From Trogon surrucura (lineage: Eukaryota; Chordata; Aves; Trogoniformes; Trogonidae), in NCBI GenBank assembly GCA_020746105.1, contig CM036622.1:15667987-15731986 (forward strand): a DNA stretch of 64,000 nt. Reading direction: 5' to 3'. Below the pieces are notes generated by a model. That model worked only from the letters and a program-made list of their open reading frames with translations, made no database searches and was not told where the DNA came from. The translations under genes were made by a program, and so were the position numbers. This document shows, piece by piece, positions 1 to 9,650 of this stretch. Within the stretch, counting starts at the first letter, position 1. Each line of letters begins with the position of its first letter.

Positions 1-105
1 ACCTTGAGCCCTTTGAAATATTTTCTCCCCCTGTCTAGCGGAGGAGGGGGAGTGAGAGAGCGGCTGCGTGGGCACCTGTCTGCTGGCCAGGGTCAAACCA
101 CGACA
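1..105 (+). mobile_element. Endogenous retrovirus LTR, 3' end only (left side outside the window)
   Basis: The segment around 30-105 has the same order of landmarks as the end of the fuller LTR at 5332-5876: a C-run (ctccccctg), a G-rich purine block (gaggagggggagtgagag), then gcggctgcgtg, ctgctggccaggg, and a terminal tcaaaccacgaca. It ends in CA, as retroviral LTRs do. Bases 1-30 align only loosely. No tRNA primer-binding site is visible directly after 105, so this looks like the right edge of a solo LTR or the outer edge of a 3' LTR. It carries no coding sequence. The family is the LTR type seen in many copies in neoavian genomes; I did not fix a Repbase name. Confidence 0.75.
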
Positions 106-3100
106 CAGTCCCATCCTAGGCTGAGAGAGAGCTCCATCTGAAGCAGAAGGATAGGGTGAAGAGAATTTCGACAAGGATGATAAAGAAAACAGCTTGTTAT
201 TGCCTCTAGTCAGATGGGGTCATAGTGTAATCATGGCCAGGACAGAGTTAGTGGTGTTAAGCACATCCCTTCTGTGGGGTCTGTCACATGAGGACACCTG
301 TGTTGGGTACCAGAGGTCTGTACAAACTGCTGGGGACTTACTTTAAACCTGCAGGCAGTGTAGGTACCTGAAGTGAGGAGTCCTAAAAGATACAGCCTGT
401 TAGCTTGAGGGTGGCACCACGCTAATGTCAGCTGTGCTGTCTCTTCATCAAAGCTGGGGTGCGTTGTGCTTCTCAGTTCAGTTCTATCTTGTGGATCTCT
501 TTACCACACCTTGTCGTTTGAAGCAGACAGGCTTATCTCTCAGTTGAACCCTGTGAACATAAATCAGTGTTGGCATTTAATTTCCCCTAATCCTCGCTAC
601 CAAAAAACCCAACAAAACGATACTTACTTACATGGCTTCTCATAGAGGAGGCATTAATTTAGCCCAGGGTAAACAGTGGTGTTCCTGATATTTCTCACCC
701 AACAATTTGAAGGCCTGTAAAAGCAGCCACCAAGATGATAAAGAAAAGGAGTTAAGACTGAACTGAGAAAACCGAGTTGACAAGTTACAGAAATAATGCC
801 GCCTGAGGTTGAGTCGTTAATGAGCAAAAGAAAACAAACCTCATCTAGAAGAAGACCGTCTGTCACTTTGAATGTTATGCTGTGGATTTTTAAGTGAAAA
901 CATAAAGAAAGACATACAGATATTCTCTTCTGAAAGTCAGAAAGTAATAAATTGTCCTGTAGATACACTGTATAAAAAGATGGCATGGCTTTAGAGAAGG
1001 TGATGTGTTGCTAATTTGAAAGAGAAAAGGACCAAACACAGTTGGTACACAACTTTGATGCCAGCATAGGACACCAGGACAAACTCCGAGTTTCACAAAC
1101 TTAATTTTTATTATTTTCTATAAAGTAGGAGAAGAAAGAAGAAGTGCTGTTGCTGGCTGCTCCAGGGAAGCTTTTCTTGCCCCAATTTTCCCCCTTATAT
1201 GTCTGGCAAGAAATTAATTAACATGACTAACATTAGGCGACCGTCTCTGCCTCGTACAATATAAAAACTGAAAACGTAAAACAAAGACATCTCTGACACT
1301 GTACTGAACAATTTTGGCAGCTGAAGCTGTGTTTAATCTATAAACAGGTTAGTAATATTTAATACTTCAATTTGTATGCTGGGAGATTTTCTTTTGTTCC
1401 TAACAATTCTATATTTAAGATTACCAGGGCTTCAGGCAGAACTGTTTGGTTAGTAAAGTGATAAACTGACACCAGAATACTGAGCAGAAAAAAACCCATT
1501 ACGCTAACAGCAGCCAACAGCAGTTAATGGTTTTCAGCTGTTGCAGATCTAATTGATCTTGTTGCTATAACAGAAAGCAGTTCTCTGTGATTCATGTGCT
1601 TTCTTACTGGAACATATTCTACTCCCTTGCTGTTTTTAAGCCTCACTAACTCTGGCTTTTCCCTTTTCTTAAATGCCATTGCTAACAACACATTCTATTT
1701 AAAGCTAATATTAGTCAAATAAAAATTCAGTTAGTTTGCTGAGCCTTAAATTTTCTCTCTTCATTAAAAAGAAAGGCCAAACTACTCAAATTCAATTGCT
1801 CATTTCTTATACTTATTAATGTCCTTCTTTGAAGTGTCACACCCAGCATTCATTATCCTTGATTTATACTTACCTTGAATTCCATATTTGCCATAGATGT
1901 ATCAGATGTGACTGAAATGATGTAAACATTGGCCCTCAGCTGCAGTCTGATGCCAAAACCTCTTTTCAGTTCTGCATTCTATGTGGAGCTTCCATTGATG
2001 TCAACAGGATCCAGGGTGTTTTCTGCAGGACATGGTTTGACTAGTACAACTGATAGAGCTGCCTGTACCATTTGGATTCTCCATACAAGTGCTTTTATCT
2101 TTTCTTTTTTTAATAGAATTCAGAAACTTCTGATGTATTACTTAATTTTTACAGAAGCATGAAGTTGAATTACTTCACTGGAATTTTAGTGTCATTATAT
2201 TGGGGGGGGTGTTTTCTTGTCAAAAACTAGGAAAAAATAGGAATTGTGTGAAAATCGATACTTGCATTCATAGTTGTAATTCTAACTCATCAAAGAAGAG
2301 AGTTTGTTTTCTTGTTATAAATACAAGTGCCTATCAAAGGGGACTTTCCAGCAAAAGCCTTAGGAATCTCAATGAAAATGCACATTCTATATTTTGATAT
2401 GGTTCAGATTTCTTCTTCATTGAAAGCTGCCTTATTCCAAAGCCAGCAGACTGCTGTACAGAATAACTTTCCCTACCAGTTTTGTGTGAAATGAATCTTG
2501 CCTCTCAGCCTGAGCTCTAGTTGCATTGCTCCCTATATTATTTAAATACTATGTATTAAGAAACTTGAATCATCTTTCACTAGGGGGAAAAAAAAAAGGG
2601 GGCGGGGAAAAAGGGAGTTTTGTAATTATTTAAGTATTGAGAAGTCTAATTATACTTCCTGTTCATTTCCTTTTGTTCTTGTACAGACATCCATTGCTGC
2701 AATGGAAGATAAAGTAATATTTGCAGACAGGCAAGAAATGGGGAATTTTTCCTTTCTTCCCTTCTTGTTTCTGCTACTGCGTTGTTCTGCTTTGTTTTTT
2801 TAAAGGTTGACACAGAGGCCCCTGAGAATTTTTAACATATGAGAGTAGATAACCTTGTTCTTTTGCTCACTCATCCCTGCCCTGTTCTGATTGCCTGGGG
2901 CTATTTGCTGAATATTCCATTTCATATCCGTTTAACACTTTCTCCATTCTTCTTTCTGCCTTCATTCATCAGTTCAGAATAATGTTACATCCAGTGTATC
3001 AGCAGAAAGCATAACAAAGACCTTCAGACATAATCTCATCAGTGCCTCATTGAAGAAAGAGTCGTTAAGAGGAAACCAAGGTCGTATAAACGCAGATGAA

Positions 3101-4379
3101 AACCCCACTGCAGGAAAATGCACAGGTTCGAATTTAGGATTTCCTTTAATCCTCGTTCTTGTCAGAGTCTTGACACTTCTTAAAAAGGCTTTGCTGCTTT
3201 CACCTATGGTAAGAAGCTCTTCACTCCACACGCTGCCCTCTCTGGTGTCCAACACATTTCTCGCAGAGCCAGACGTCATCGTGTGGAGAAGTACGGCAAT
3301 ATACAGGACAAAGACTAAGAAATTCCAATATATGTAGTTCAACATCAGAAAAAGTTTTCCACTTACTTAAACAGCCTTCTCCCTTTTTAACCAAAAAAAC
3401 CAGCAGCATCTTGTTATCCTGGCTAAAGAAAAAGACTTTTAATTAAAAGCTTATAAAGGAGGATCTTGGCTTATGTGAAGAATGAGCAAAGCCTCAGAAA
3501 ATTGGTGTGAAACACAAATGATTTCTGAAGTCACCCCTAACTTCGAAATAAGTGCAGGTTTAGGAAAGATTTTTTTTTTTCTGAGCACAGTATTTAATTT
3601 TTCCATTCAAATACTTTCACAAAAGGATGTGAATTCAACAATGACAAAGTGAAGCAAGGCAGAGAGAAGATTACCTAGGAAAAGCAATGCAAATGTAAAA
3701 ATGAAAATGCCCCATTTTCACAAGCAGTACACATCCACGATTACGAAAGGCATGCATGCTTCAAAAATCAGGCTATTTTTAAAGTCACGTTTTTATCCAT
3801 GAGCTTTTGAAAATTGCGTATTATTTAGGTATTATTTTAATTTTCAATATTAAATCTTCATTGGTGATATAAAAGTCTTCTCTTTCTGAGGGGGAAAAAT
3901 GAAGTACTCACAAAAAGCCAACAGTAAAATAATCAAATACACCACTTCATCATCTTTGAGTTTTAGAAGGGGATCAGAAGACAATAATAAAATAAGGGTT
4001 TCAGGAGATGTCAAACTTTAGCCAAAAAAAGATAAAACTTACCCTACAAATGACACAAGAGCAAATAAAGTGTACACTGGAAACCAAAGCCATCTGGCAA
4101 ATTAAGTAAAAATTAATGATTAAAGAAAATCTCACTGTGTTTGTAGTGTATTTTCATCCATCTGTGCCCAATTATAAAAGAGCTGTCAAAGAAAGCAAGC
4201 CACCAGTGGTTAATTCCAAACTAATCCAGAAAGCCTGAAAATGTCCATCAATGTTTTTCTTCCAGTTTCTAATCTCTGCAGGTTTCTGATAAGAGCAGCA
4301 TTAAACTATGGTGTCATGAATCTTGGCTCTCACGTTTGAAACTAACAGAGATGTACTACCTGTGATCATTTTAGATTAA
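106..4379. other. Unique AT-rich non-coding sequence; no recognisable gene
   Basis: No open frame here matches a protein I know. Frames on both strands are short and broken by stops. Small landmarks are a purine-only tract at about 2584-2616 (an A-run, then ggggcggggaaaaaggg), a G8 run near 2202-2209 and scattered T-runs. The one segment that stands out is a minus-strand frame at 3345-2974 with a signal-peptide-like start, described separately. No LTR or CR1 fragment could be seen between the two flanking LTR copies. Confidence 0.6.
2974..3345 (-). other. Unrecognised open frame with a signal-peptide-like N-terminus (possible first exon)
   Basis: Read on the minus strand from the ATG at 3345, the frame is 123 codons long. 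Residues 3-20 are strongly hydrophobic (NYIYWNFLVFVLYIAVLL), followed by TMTSGSA, which resembles a signal peptidase cleavage region. After codon 47 (ending at 3204) the sequence reads ATAG/GTGAAAG, a usable splice donor that would make this a 142-base coding start ending in phase 1. Beyond that point the translation has no recognisable domain. The start context is weak, with C at -3. The frame on the opposite strand at 3050-3337 is probably its shadow. I do not recognise the protein; chance is the leading alternative. Confidence 0.15.
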
Positions 4380-4418
4380 GGAAATGCTATCTTTCAAGCG
4401 CACACTACAGATAGAATT

Positions 4419-4800
4419 TATAAAAGGCAAAACACTACGCTTAGATCCGTTTCTGTCATACGCAGCCAACACAGCAATCGCCGTTAACAGTATCCAGACT
4501 CTAAAAGCATCGGCTGTGACCCGAGTCGATATCGCTGAAGTGCTGTATTGTGCCGCCCCGGCCAGGGGTGCTGGGGAGGTGACACGACACGCCTTGCACT
4601 GGCTCCGTGTTGGGTTGGGCTCATGGGCCTTCGGAGCCTGGGCACAGTAGCCGAGGTTGTGAATTTGCAAATTTCCTGACACTTCATGTTGTGCGTGCGC
4701 TGCGATTTCACACCCTCAGCTCACTGTGCAGCCACCTGCGTGGTCTTGCTCGACGTCCTGCAATTCACAGGGCAGCCACGCGTGGTTCTTGCTGCAGAGA
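4419..4800. promoter_or_regulatory. CpG-dense patch downstream of a TATA-like motif; possible promoter
   Basis: The motif tataaaagg at 4419-4427 is close to a consensus TATA box. Starting about 20 bases downstream, roughly 4438-4800 contains more than twenty CpG dinucleotides, while neighbouring kilobases have only a handful each. Within it are a cgatatcg palindrome, clustered cgtgcgctgcg, and the perfect palindrome ccacgcgtgg at 4776-4785. CpGs survive in vertebrate DNA mainly where methylation is absent or the insertion is young. The overlapping short frames on both strands (4371-4876) look like by-products of the high GC. The patch may be a promoter, an enhancer, a young insertion or an old coding exon; the sequence alone does not decide. 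Confidence 0.25.
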
Positions 4801-5331
4801 AGAGGCTGTTCTCTGTTTCGGGGGAAAGGAGTCTGTCATTCCTTTCCTGTTAGTTTGTGACCTAAGATTATTTTGAAGTGCTACCTGTGACTGCCAAGCT
4901 CTTGGGACTTTTGACGATACATGCTCAATAACAGAGCACATGGTGATGGGTAGAACTAGTAGATAGCCTTCCTTGGGTAGGTTATCCTTTGGCCTTTCTC
5001 TAGGACAAGTGAAAAGAGAGATTCATTCAAAAGGCAGTTTCAGAGAGCAGGCATCTAAATTAATTGTTCTCTTGACATCCTTAATGACTAACTCAAAACT
5101 AGTCACCCTACACTGAAGTTCACCTTTATGAAACTCCTCTGCGATGCAATTTAGGCGCAGCAGTAGGTGCACACTAGAAGTAGTGAGGAACAAGCATGGA
5201 GAAGAGCAAGTAATTCCCTCTGTGTTCTTCATTTCTAGATGAGGATTTAATGTTGGAGAAGTGAGTGACAGAAATGTATCAGAAAGTGCAGGACCTGGAC
5301 ATGACGTAGATGGTGTAGAATAAGGGATGGA
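4801..5331. other. Unique sequence, nothing recognised
   Basis: This spacer lies between the CpG-dense patch and the LTR at 5332. A minus-strand open frame (5385-5023) crosses into the LTR and has no recognisable domains. I see no repeats, RNA genes or motifs that I can support. Confidence 0.5.
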
Positions 5332-5876
5332 TATCATCCCAATTTCAGCTGGAGTAAAGTTAATTTTCCTTCTAGAAGCTGGCAAAGTGCTGTGGTTTGG
5401 ATTTGGGATGAGAATAGCATTGATGACACAGGGATGTTTTAAGTTGTTGCTAAGCCATGTTTATACTAAGTCAGGGACTTCTGAGCTTCTCACGCTGCCC
5501 TGCCTGCAGAGGCTGGGGGTGCACAAGAAACTGGGAGGGGACACAGCCAGGACAACTGGCTCAAACTGGCCAAGGGATATTCCAGACCGTATGATGTCAT
5601 CCCCAGTGGGGCATCAACTGCGAGGAGTTGGTTAGAGTTGCTGTGTCTCAGGGACTGGGTGGTCAGAGGGTCGTGAGCTACTGTATTGTGCTTCACTTGT
5701 TTCATATAGTCTGTTATTATTCCTTCCTTTTCTGTCCTATGAAACTGTCTTTATCTCAACTCCCAAGTTTTACCCTTCTTTTTTGCCATTTCTCTCCCCC
5801 ATCCCATGGGAGGAGCGGGGGCAGTGAGCGAGCGGCTGTGTGGTTCCTAATTGCTGGCTGGGGTTAAACCATGGAA
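5332..5876 (+). mobile_element. Solo ERV LTR, nearly full length
   Basis: This copy is co-linear with the inverted copy at 42493-43086. Shared landmarks in order are: aatttcagctggagtaaagt, gtggtttggatttgggatga, ttgttgctaag, tcagggacttctgagcttctc, gctgccctgcctgcagagg, ctgggaggggacacagccag, gggatattccagacc and tgatgtcat. Next come a T-rich segment with tgtcctatgaaactgtc, the block ctcccccatcccatggga, and a terminal ggggttaaaccatgg. The first and last bases have decayed from the expected TG...CA. I see no clear target-site duplication and no internal retroviral sequence on either side, so it is a solo LTR. The TATA-box position seen in the 42-kb copy has been lost here. Promoter or polyadenylation activity is unlikely but not excluded. 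Confidence 0.88.
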
Positions 5877-8800
5877 GGGTTTTTTTTCAGTCAGTTTAGT
5901 AAAAGGTCAGTTTTCTACCCTGGCTTCTTGCTAACAAAAGCTTTAAGAGAGCAGTTTGGACTGTGGTTGGGAAAAAAAAAAGGCTAAAAGTATTGGGAGA
6001 GGTATCATTCTTCTCCAATGCCACACTGCTCGCTGTCAGCCTCCCAGTATTGTCTTCTGAAGTCTGGGCATCTTCTTCATTCTCCAAGTCTTTGTACAAG
6101 TCCTTGCTGCTGAGGTTCTTCTGGCATGGTCTGTATTAGAACTCAGTCAGTCTTAATAAGTTCATACATATGAAACATTTACATTTGTAACCCTTAAACC
6201 TCAGTGACATCTGCGCTCTCAGATGGGCCCGTATGAAGCTGTCATGCCCATCCTCTTTAAGTAATGCACTTGAATTAACCCCTTACACTCTTCTGACAAA
6301 AGACAACATAAATCAATATTATCAGCTAGCCGTGTAATCATAACATTTACAGACCTCTCAACATCCTTTGCATCTAGCACATTAAAATTGTCTGCTCAAA
6401 CCTAGACCATAGTTTAACATGTAATTGGTTTTGGCTGCAGTTCAGGCTTATACAGCCCTTGTAGTTCCTTGGTTGTGTTGGCAGAAGTATTTGTGCAGCC
6501 ATGCAGTGAACCAGATTAGGGATCCGAGCCAAGTTACAAAAAAAAAAAAAAAAAAAAAGGTTATTTTTGAGCTAGATCAGTTCCCAGTACTGGCAAACTG
6601 GAGGCAGCAACAAAAAGTAGGGGAAGAATGCGAACTAGTGCCAACATACCATTGAAACAGAGGCATGTCAGGCCATGTTTTCAATGTAAACTTCCAGTGC
6701 AGTGTAAAAGATTGCTCCATCTAAATACCAACATTAAATGGTAATTCAGAAAACCTCTTTGTTATTGTCAAAGTAGAAATTACCATCTTGACAAATTGAT
6801 TTAGAATGCAAAACTCTTTTTTCTTAAACTTGGACTGTCTAATTCTTTGGTAAATATTATTATTGGGTTGGGGGGTGGTAAATTTATTGTTACATTTCAT
6901 AAATGACTGATAATGCTGTTTTAATATTGCAAATTAGGTTCTGCTTTGAATGAAAAACTCAAACATAGCTACAGGGGTCTAGATTATGCCATAGTTACAC
7001 CTGTGCATTTCCATTGCCTTCAGTGATGCTGATTAAAAAGTAGTTTAGGGCAAAGTTTTGTCTAAAAAGATTCATTTTAGTTCTTATATACAAAGCATTT
7101 GTTAGCATGTATCTTTTAATATGATCTGCCCTATCTATGGCTTCATATAAATATTTTATTTCCAAGCCTTATAGGAATTTGTGTTGTGCACCACTATTTT
7201 TTTTTCCTGTGGATGTTGGCAGCAGTAAAAGAGGAAGTTCTGGCGTGGTGGTTTGGAAGTTCTGATATATGATTTCCTTTCCACGTTTTCTTTTCTGTGG
7301 AACCAGTCCCATTTTGAATGTTGTCTCTATATGCACCATGTGAATACAGAAATCACCTGGCATATGTCACATGTAACATCATCTGTAGTAACTGAATTTG
7401 GTTCTGTGTAACCACACCTCAAAAAATAAGAAAGTACCAATATTAAACTTACCCACTGTGCCATAATATTTTGCCTGTGTCTTGTGTGAAGGTTCAGCAA
7501 GCAGCACGTGGCGTGATGCTGGGATGAAGCATTTGTGGTGCTGGGGAAATATTGTGGGATTTTAATAATCAGCATGTAGAAAGCTCTGCTCAGCCAAACG
7601 AAGCTCTGCTCAGCCAAATGCTACTCAGAAGCTGCAGCTCTAAAATAATTTAAAGTTGAGGCGACTTTAGACTGGAGGTCCTGGAGTCAAGGAGATTTCT
7701 CTACAAAGCCATTTTTCTTTTTCCTGTTGAGAATTTTAACAGTGTTAGAGCTCTGAAGGAAACCTTTTTTTTTTTTTTTTGGTAAAACAGGGAAAATATT
7801 TGTATGATGACTTACAGATTCTGTGAAGAGGAACAGTTTTTCTAAATTAAAGTAATTCTGTCAGGCTTGGCATGGTAGTTTCCCATTAGCCCACTCTCAG
7901 TTTCCAGTGTGATGTTCCCAGCCTCAGAAAGAGCTGACGTATTTCCAAAATAACTCTCACCTCTATGATGTTACCAAGAGCACTGCCTGCTGGAAATTCA
8001 TCCCTTCTCCAAGCTGTTCCTTTTTCAAATCTATGTGGTGGGAAGGTCTACCAAACACTTAGTGTTCTGTAATGACATCACCATCTTTTTAAGACCTGTT
8101 TTGAAAATTAAGAAATCTGCAAAAGGTCTTAGTTTTCCTTAAAATTATTACGGGTATGAAAAAGCTAATGTTTTGTAAGAAAGTCAACACCTGGAAACAG
8201 AAGCAGCACTTGTCATGGATTCTGGGCATCATCCCATCAGTTCATTCATATAGAAATACATGTGTGTATGTATATTTTGTTGATACTAGGATTGTATATT
8301 TTATATATATTTATATACATAAAGAGTTTTGTCTTTCATTCTTCTTCTTTTCAGAGGGAGGGGAAGCTAGAACACATTAGTGCTTCCTGAAAAATAAGAA
8401 ATTGCTAAAGCAGTCACAGTAAAATCAAGCCACAGGCACACTTCTATCTTGTACAGTAACATGATATTCTGATTGTATGCCTGTTTAATATCTTTTAAGC
8501 CACCCTTGGGCAGGACCCCACTGTAAACAAGCTGTCGAGTTTGACTTGGAACATCCTTTTAAAAATAACACTAATAAATAAACATTCTGTCTTCACACAT
8601 TTTGCTGCCAGGGATTCTCCATTTCTAAACTTAGGAGTGTAGTGATTTGTAAAGTTTTTGTGTATTAACTGTAATCTTTTTTTTCATAAATATGAATTCT
8701 TCATTTTTCATTTGTTTGATATTTTAAAATTAAAGCTTCATTTTTATTTTATAATTATATACTGTCATTTTAATAAGAGCTTTTATTGAAATCAGCTCCA

Positions 8801-8979
8801 TCCATTAAATTCTCTGTCTGGCAGTGCTATATAAATCAATAACAGTAATATTAGGTGGAAGAGGAATACTATTCTCAGATTATTAAAACCTGAAGTAAAA
8901 AGCTCCACAGAGGAAATCATTTGCTGTGTACAGCAAGGTCCATTGATTCAAAAAAAGCCAGTGAGATGCATAACCATAG
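5877..8979. other. Unique non-coding sequence with a 21-A run and a 20-base tandem duplication
   Basis: No gene is recognised. A run of 21 adenines (6538-6558) may be the tail of an old retrocopy, but I could not identify a parent transcript upstream or a flanking duplication. A perfect-but-one 20-base unit is repeated at 7580-7619. AT-rich stretches at about 8640-8770 contain runs such as aataaataaa. Open frames are short and look random. Confidence 0.55.
7580..7619. repeat. 20-base tandem duplication
   Basis: The unit aagctctgctcagccaaacg (7581-7600) is followed directly by aagctctgctcagccaaatg, with one C/T difference. The near identity points to a recent slippage or duplication event in otherwise unique sequence. 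Confidence 0.85.
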
Positions 8980-9170
8980 TACTTCAGGTACTGGAAGGCG
9001 GCTATAAGGTCTTCCCAGAGCCTTCTCTTCTCCAGCCTGAACAGCCCCAGCTCTCCCAGCCCATCCTCACAGGGGAGGTGCTCCAACCCTCTGATCATCT
9101 CTGTGGCCCACCTCTGGACCTGCTCCAAAAGGTTCCTTGTGCTGGGTGCTCCAGAGCTGAACACAGTACA
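8980..9170 (-). mobile_element. CR1 LINE fragment, remnant of ORF2 C-terminal region
   Basis: Read on the minus strand, the translation contains LLEQVQRWATEMIRGLEHL, followed by LGELGLFRLEKRRLWEDLI and FQYLK. This is the conserved tail of the CR1 reverse-transcriptase ORF2, just after the catalytic region (family knowledge: ERVQRRATKMIKGLEHL, then LGLFSLEKRRLRGDLI). The plus strand has the matching ccttctcttctccagcctga. Nothing of the RT or endonuclease domains is present, so the copy is truncated and dead. The longer open frames on both strands (8883-9164 minus, 8943-9437 plus) are by-products of this repeat. Confidence 0.93.
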
Positions 9171-9422
9171 AACTTGAATTTCTTCTGTGATACTGTACTT
9201 GCAAACTATTTAAGAATATCCTCTAGCTCGTCTTATTTTTCCTACTCTGATCTCCTTCTAGCTGCTCACTCTTCCCTGCCAGGTTTCGTTTGCTCCAGCT
9301 ACCCTGGGGCTATGCAGGAGTTTTGGGATCTCTCCAGATTTCTTGCCCTTGTGCATGGAAGATCCTGTGAAGAGGAATCTGCAATAAAGAGGTCAAAGTT
9401 AAAGGGCTTTTGGAGCCAATTA
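9171..9422. other. Spacer between CR1 fragments
   Basis: This is unique sequence between the ORF2 remnant and the next CR1 tail. I see no clear repeat or gene in it. It may be flanking DNA into which the neighbouring CR1 copies were inserted. Confidence 0.5.
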
Positions 9423-9520
9423 ATCATAGAATCATAGAATCATTTAGGTTGGAAAAGACCTTTAAGATCATTGAGTCCAACCATTAACCTAGCACTGCCA
9501 GGTCCAGCACTCCTTGCTCC
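9423..9520 (-). mobile_element. CR1 LINE 3' end
   Basis: On the plus strand it opens with atcatagaatcatagaatc, the reverse complement of the CR1 (ATTCTATG)n tail. It then reads aggttggaaaagaccttt and ttgagtccaaccattaacct, which are CR1 3' UTR sequence. The element therefore lies on the minus strand and is 5'-truncated to about 100 bases, as is typical of CR1 insertions. Confidence 0.93.
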
Positions 9521-9533
9521 CCTGGAAAAGCAA

Positions 9534-9650
9534 ATCGTAGAATCATAGAATCGATTGGGTTGGAAAAGATCTCAGAGATCATCACGTCCAACCCTTGGTC
9601 CAACTCCAGTACGTTTACTAGATCATGGCACTAATGGTGTATTCCACGTT
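9534..9650 (-). mobile_element. Second CR1 LINE 3' end, adjacent and same orientation
   Basis: A second tail (atcgtagaatcatagaatcg) begins 14 bases after the previous fragment. It continues with gggttggaaaagatct, tccaacccttggtccaact and gatcatggcactaa, which belong to a different CR1 subfamily 3' UTR than the first copy. The right boundary is approximate. The arrangement suggests two separate insertions close together. Confidence 0.88.

Noticed and set aside
106-5331. Internal part of a provirus between two same-orientation LTRs
   Set aside because: No primer-binding site, polypurine tract or retroviral protein remnant could be seen.
8943-9437. 164-codon plus-strand frame, the longest in the window
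   Set aside because: It is antisense to the CR1 ORF2 remnant and runs on into unique sequence; the real coding signal is on the minus strand.
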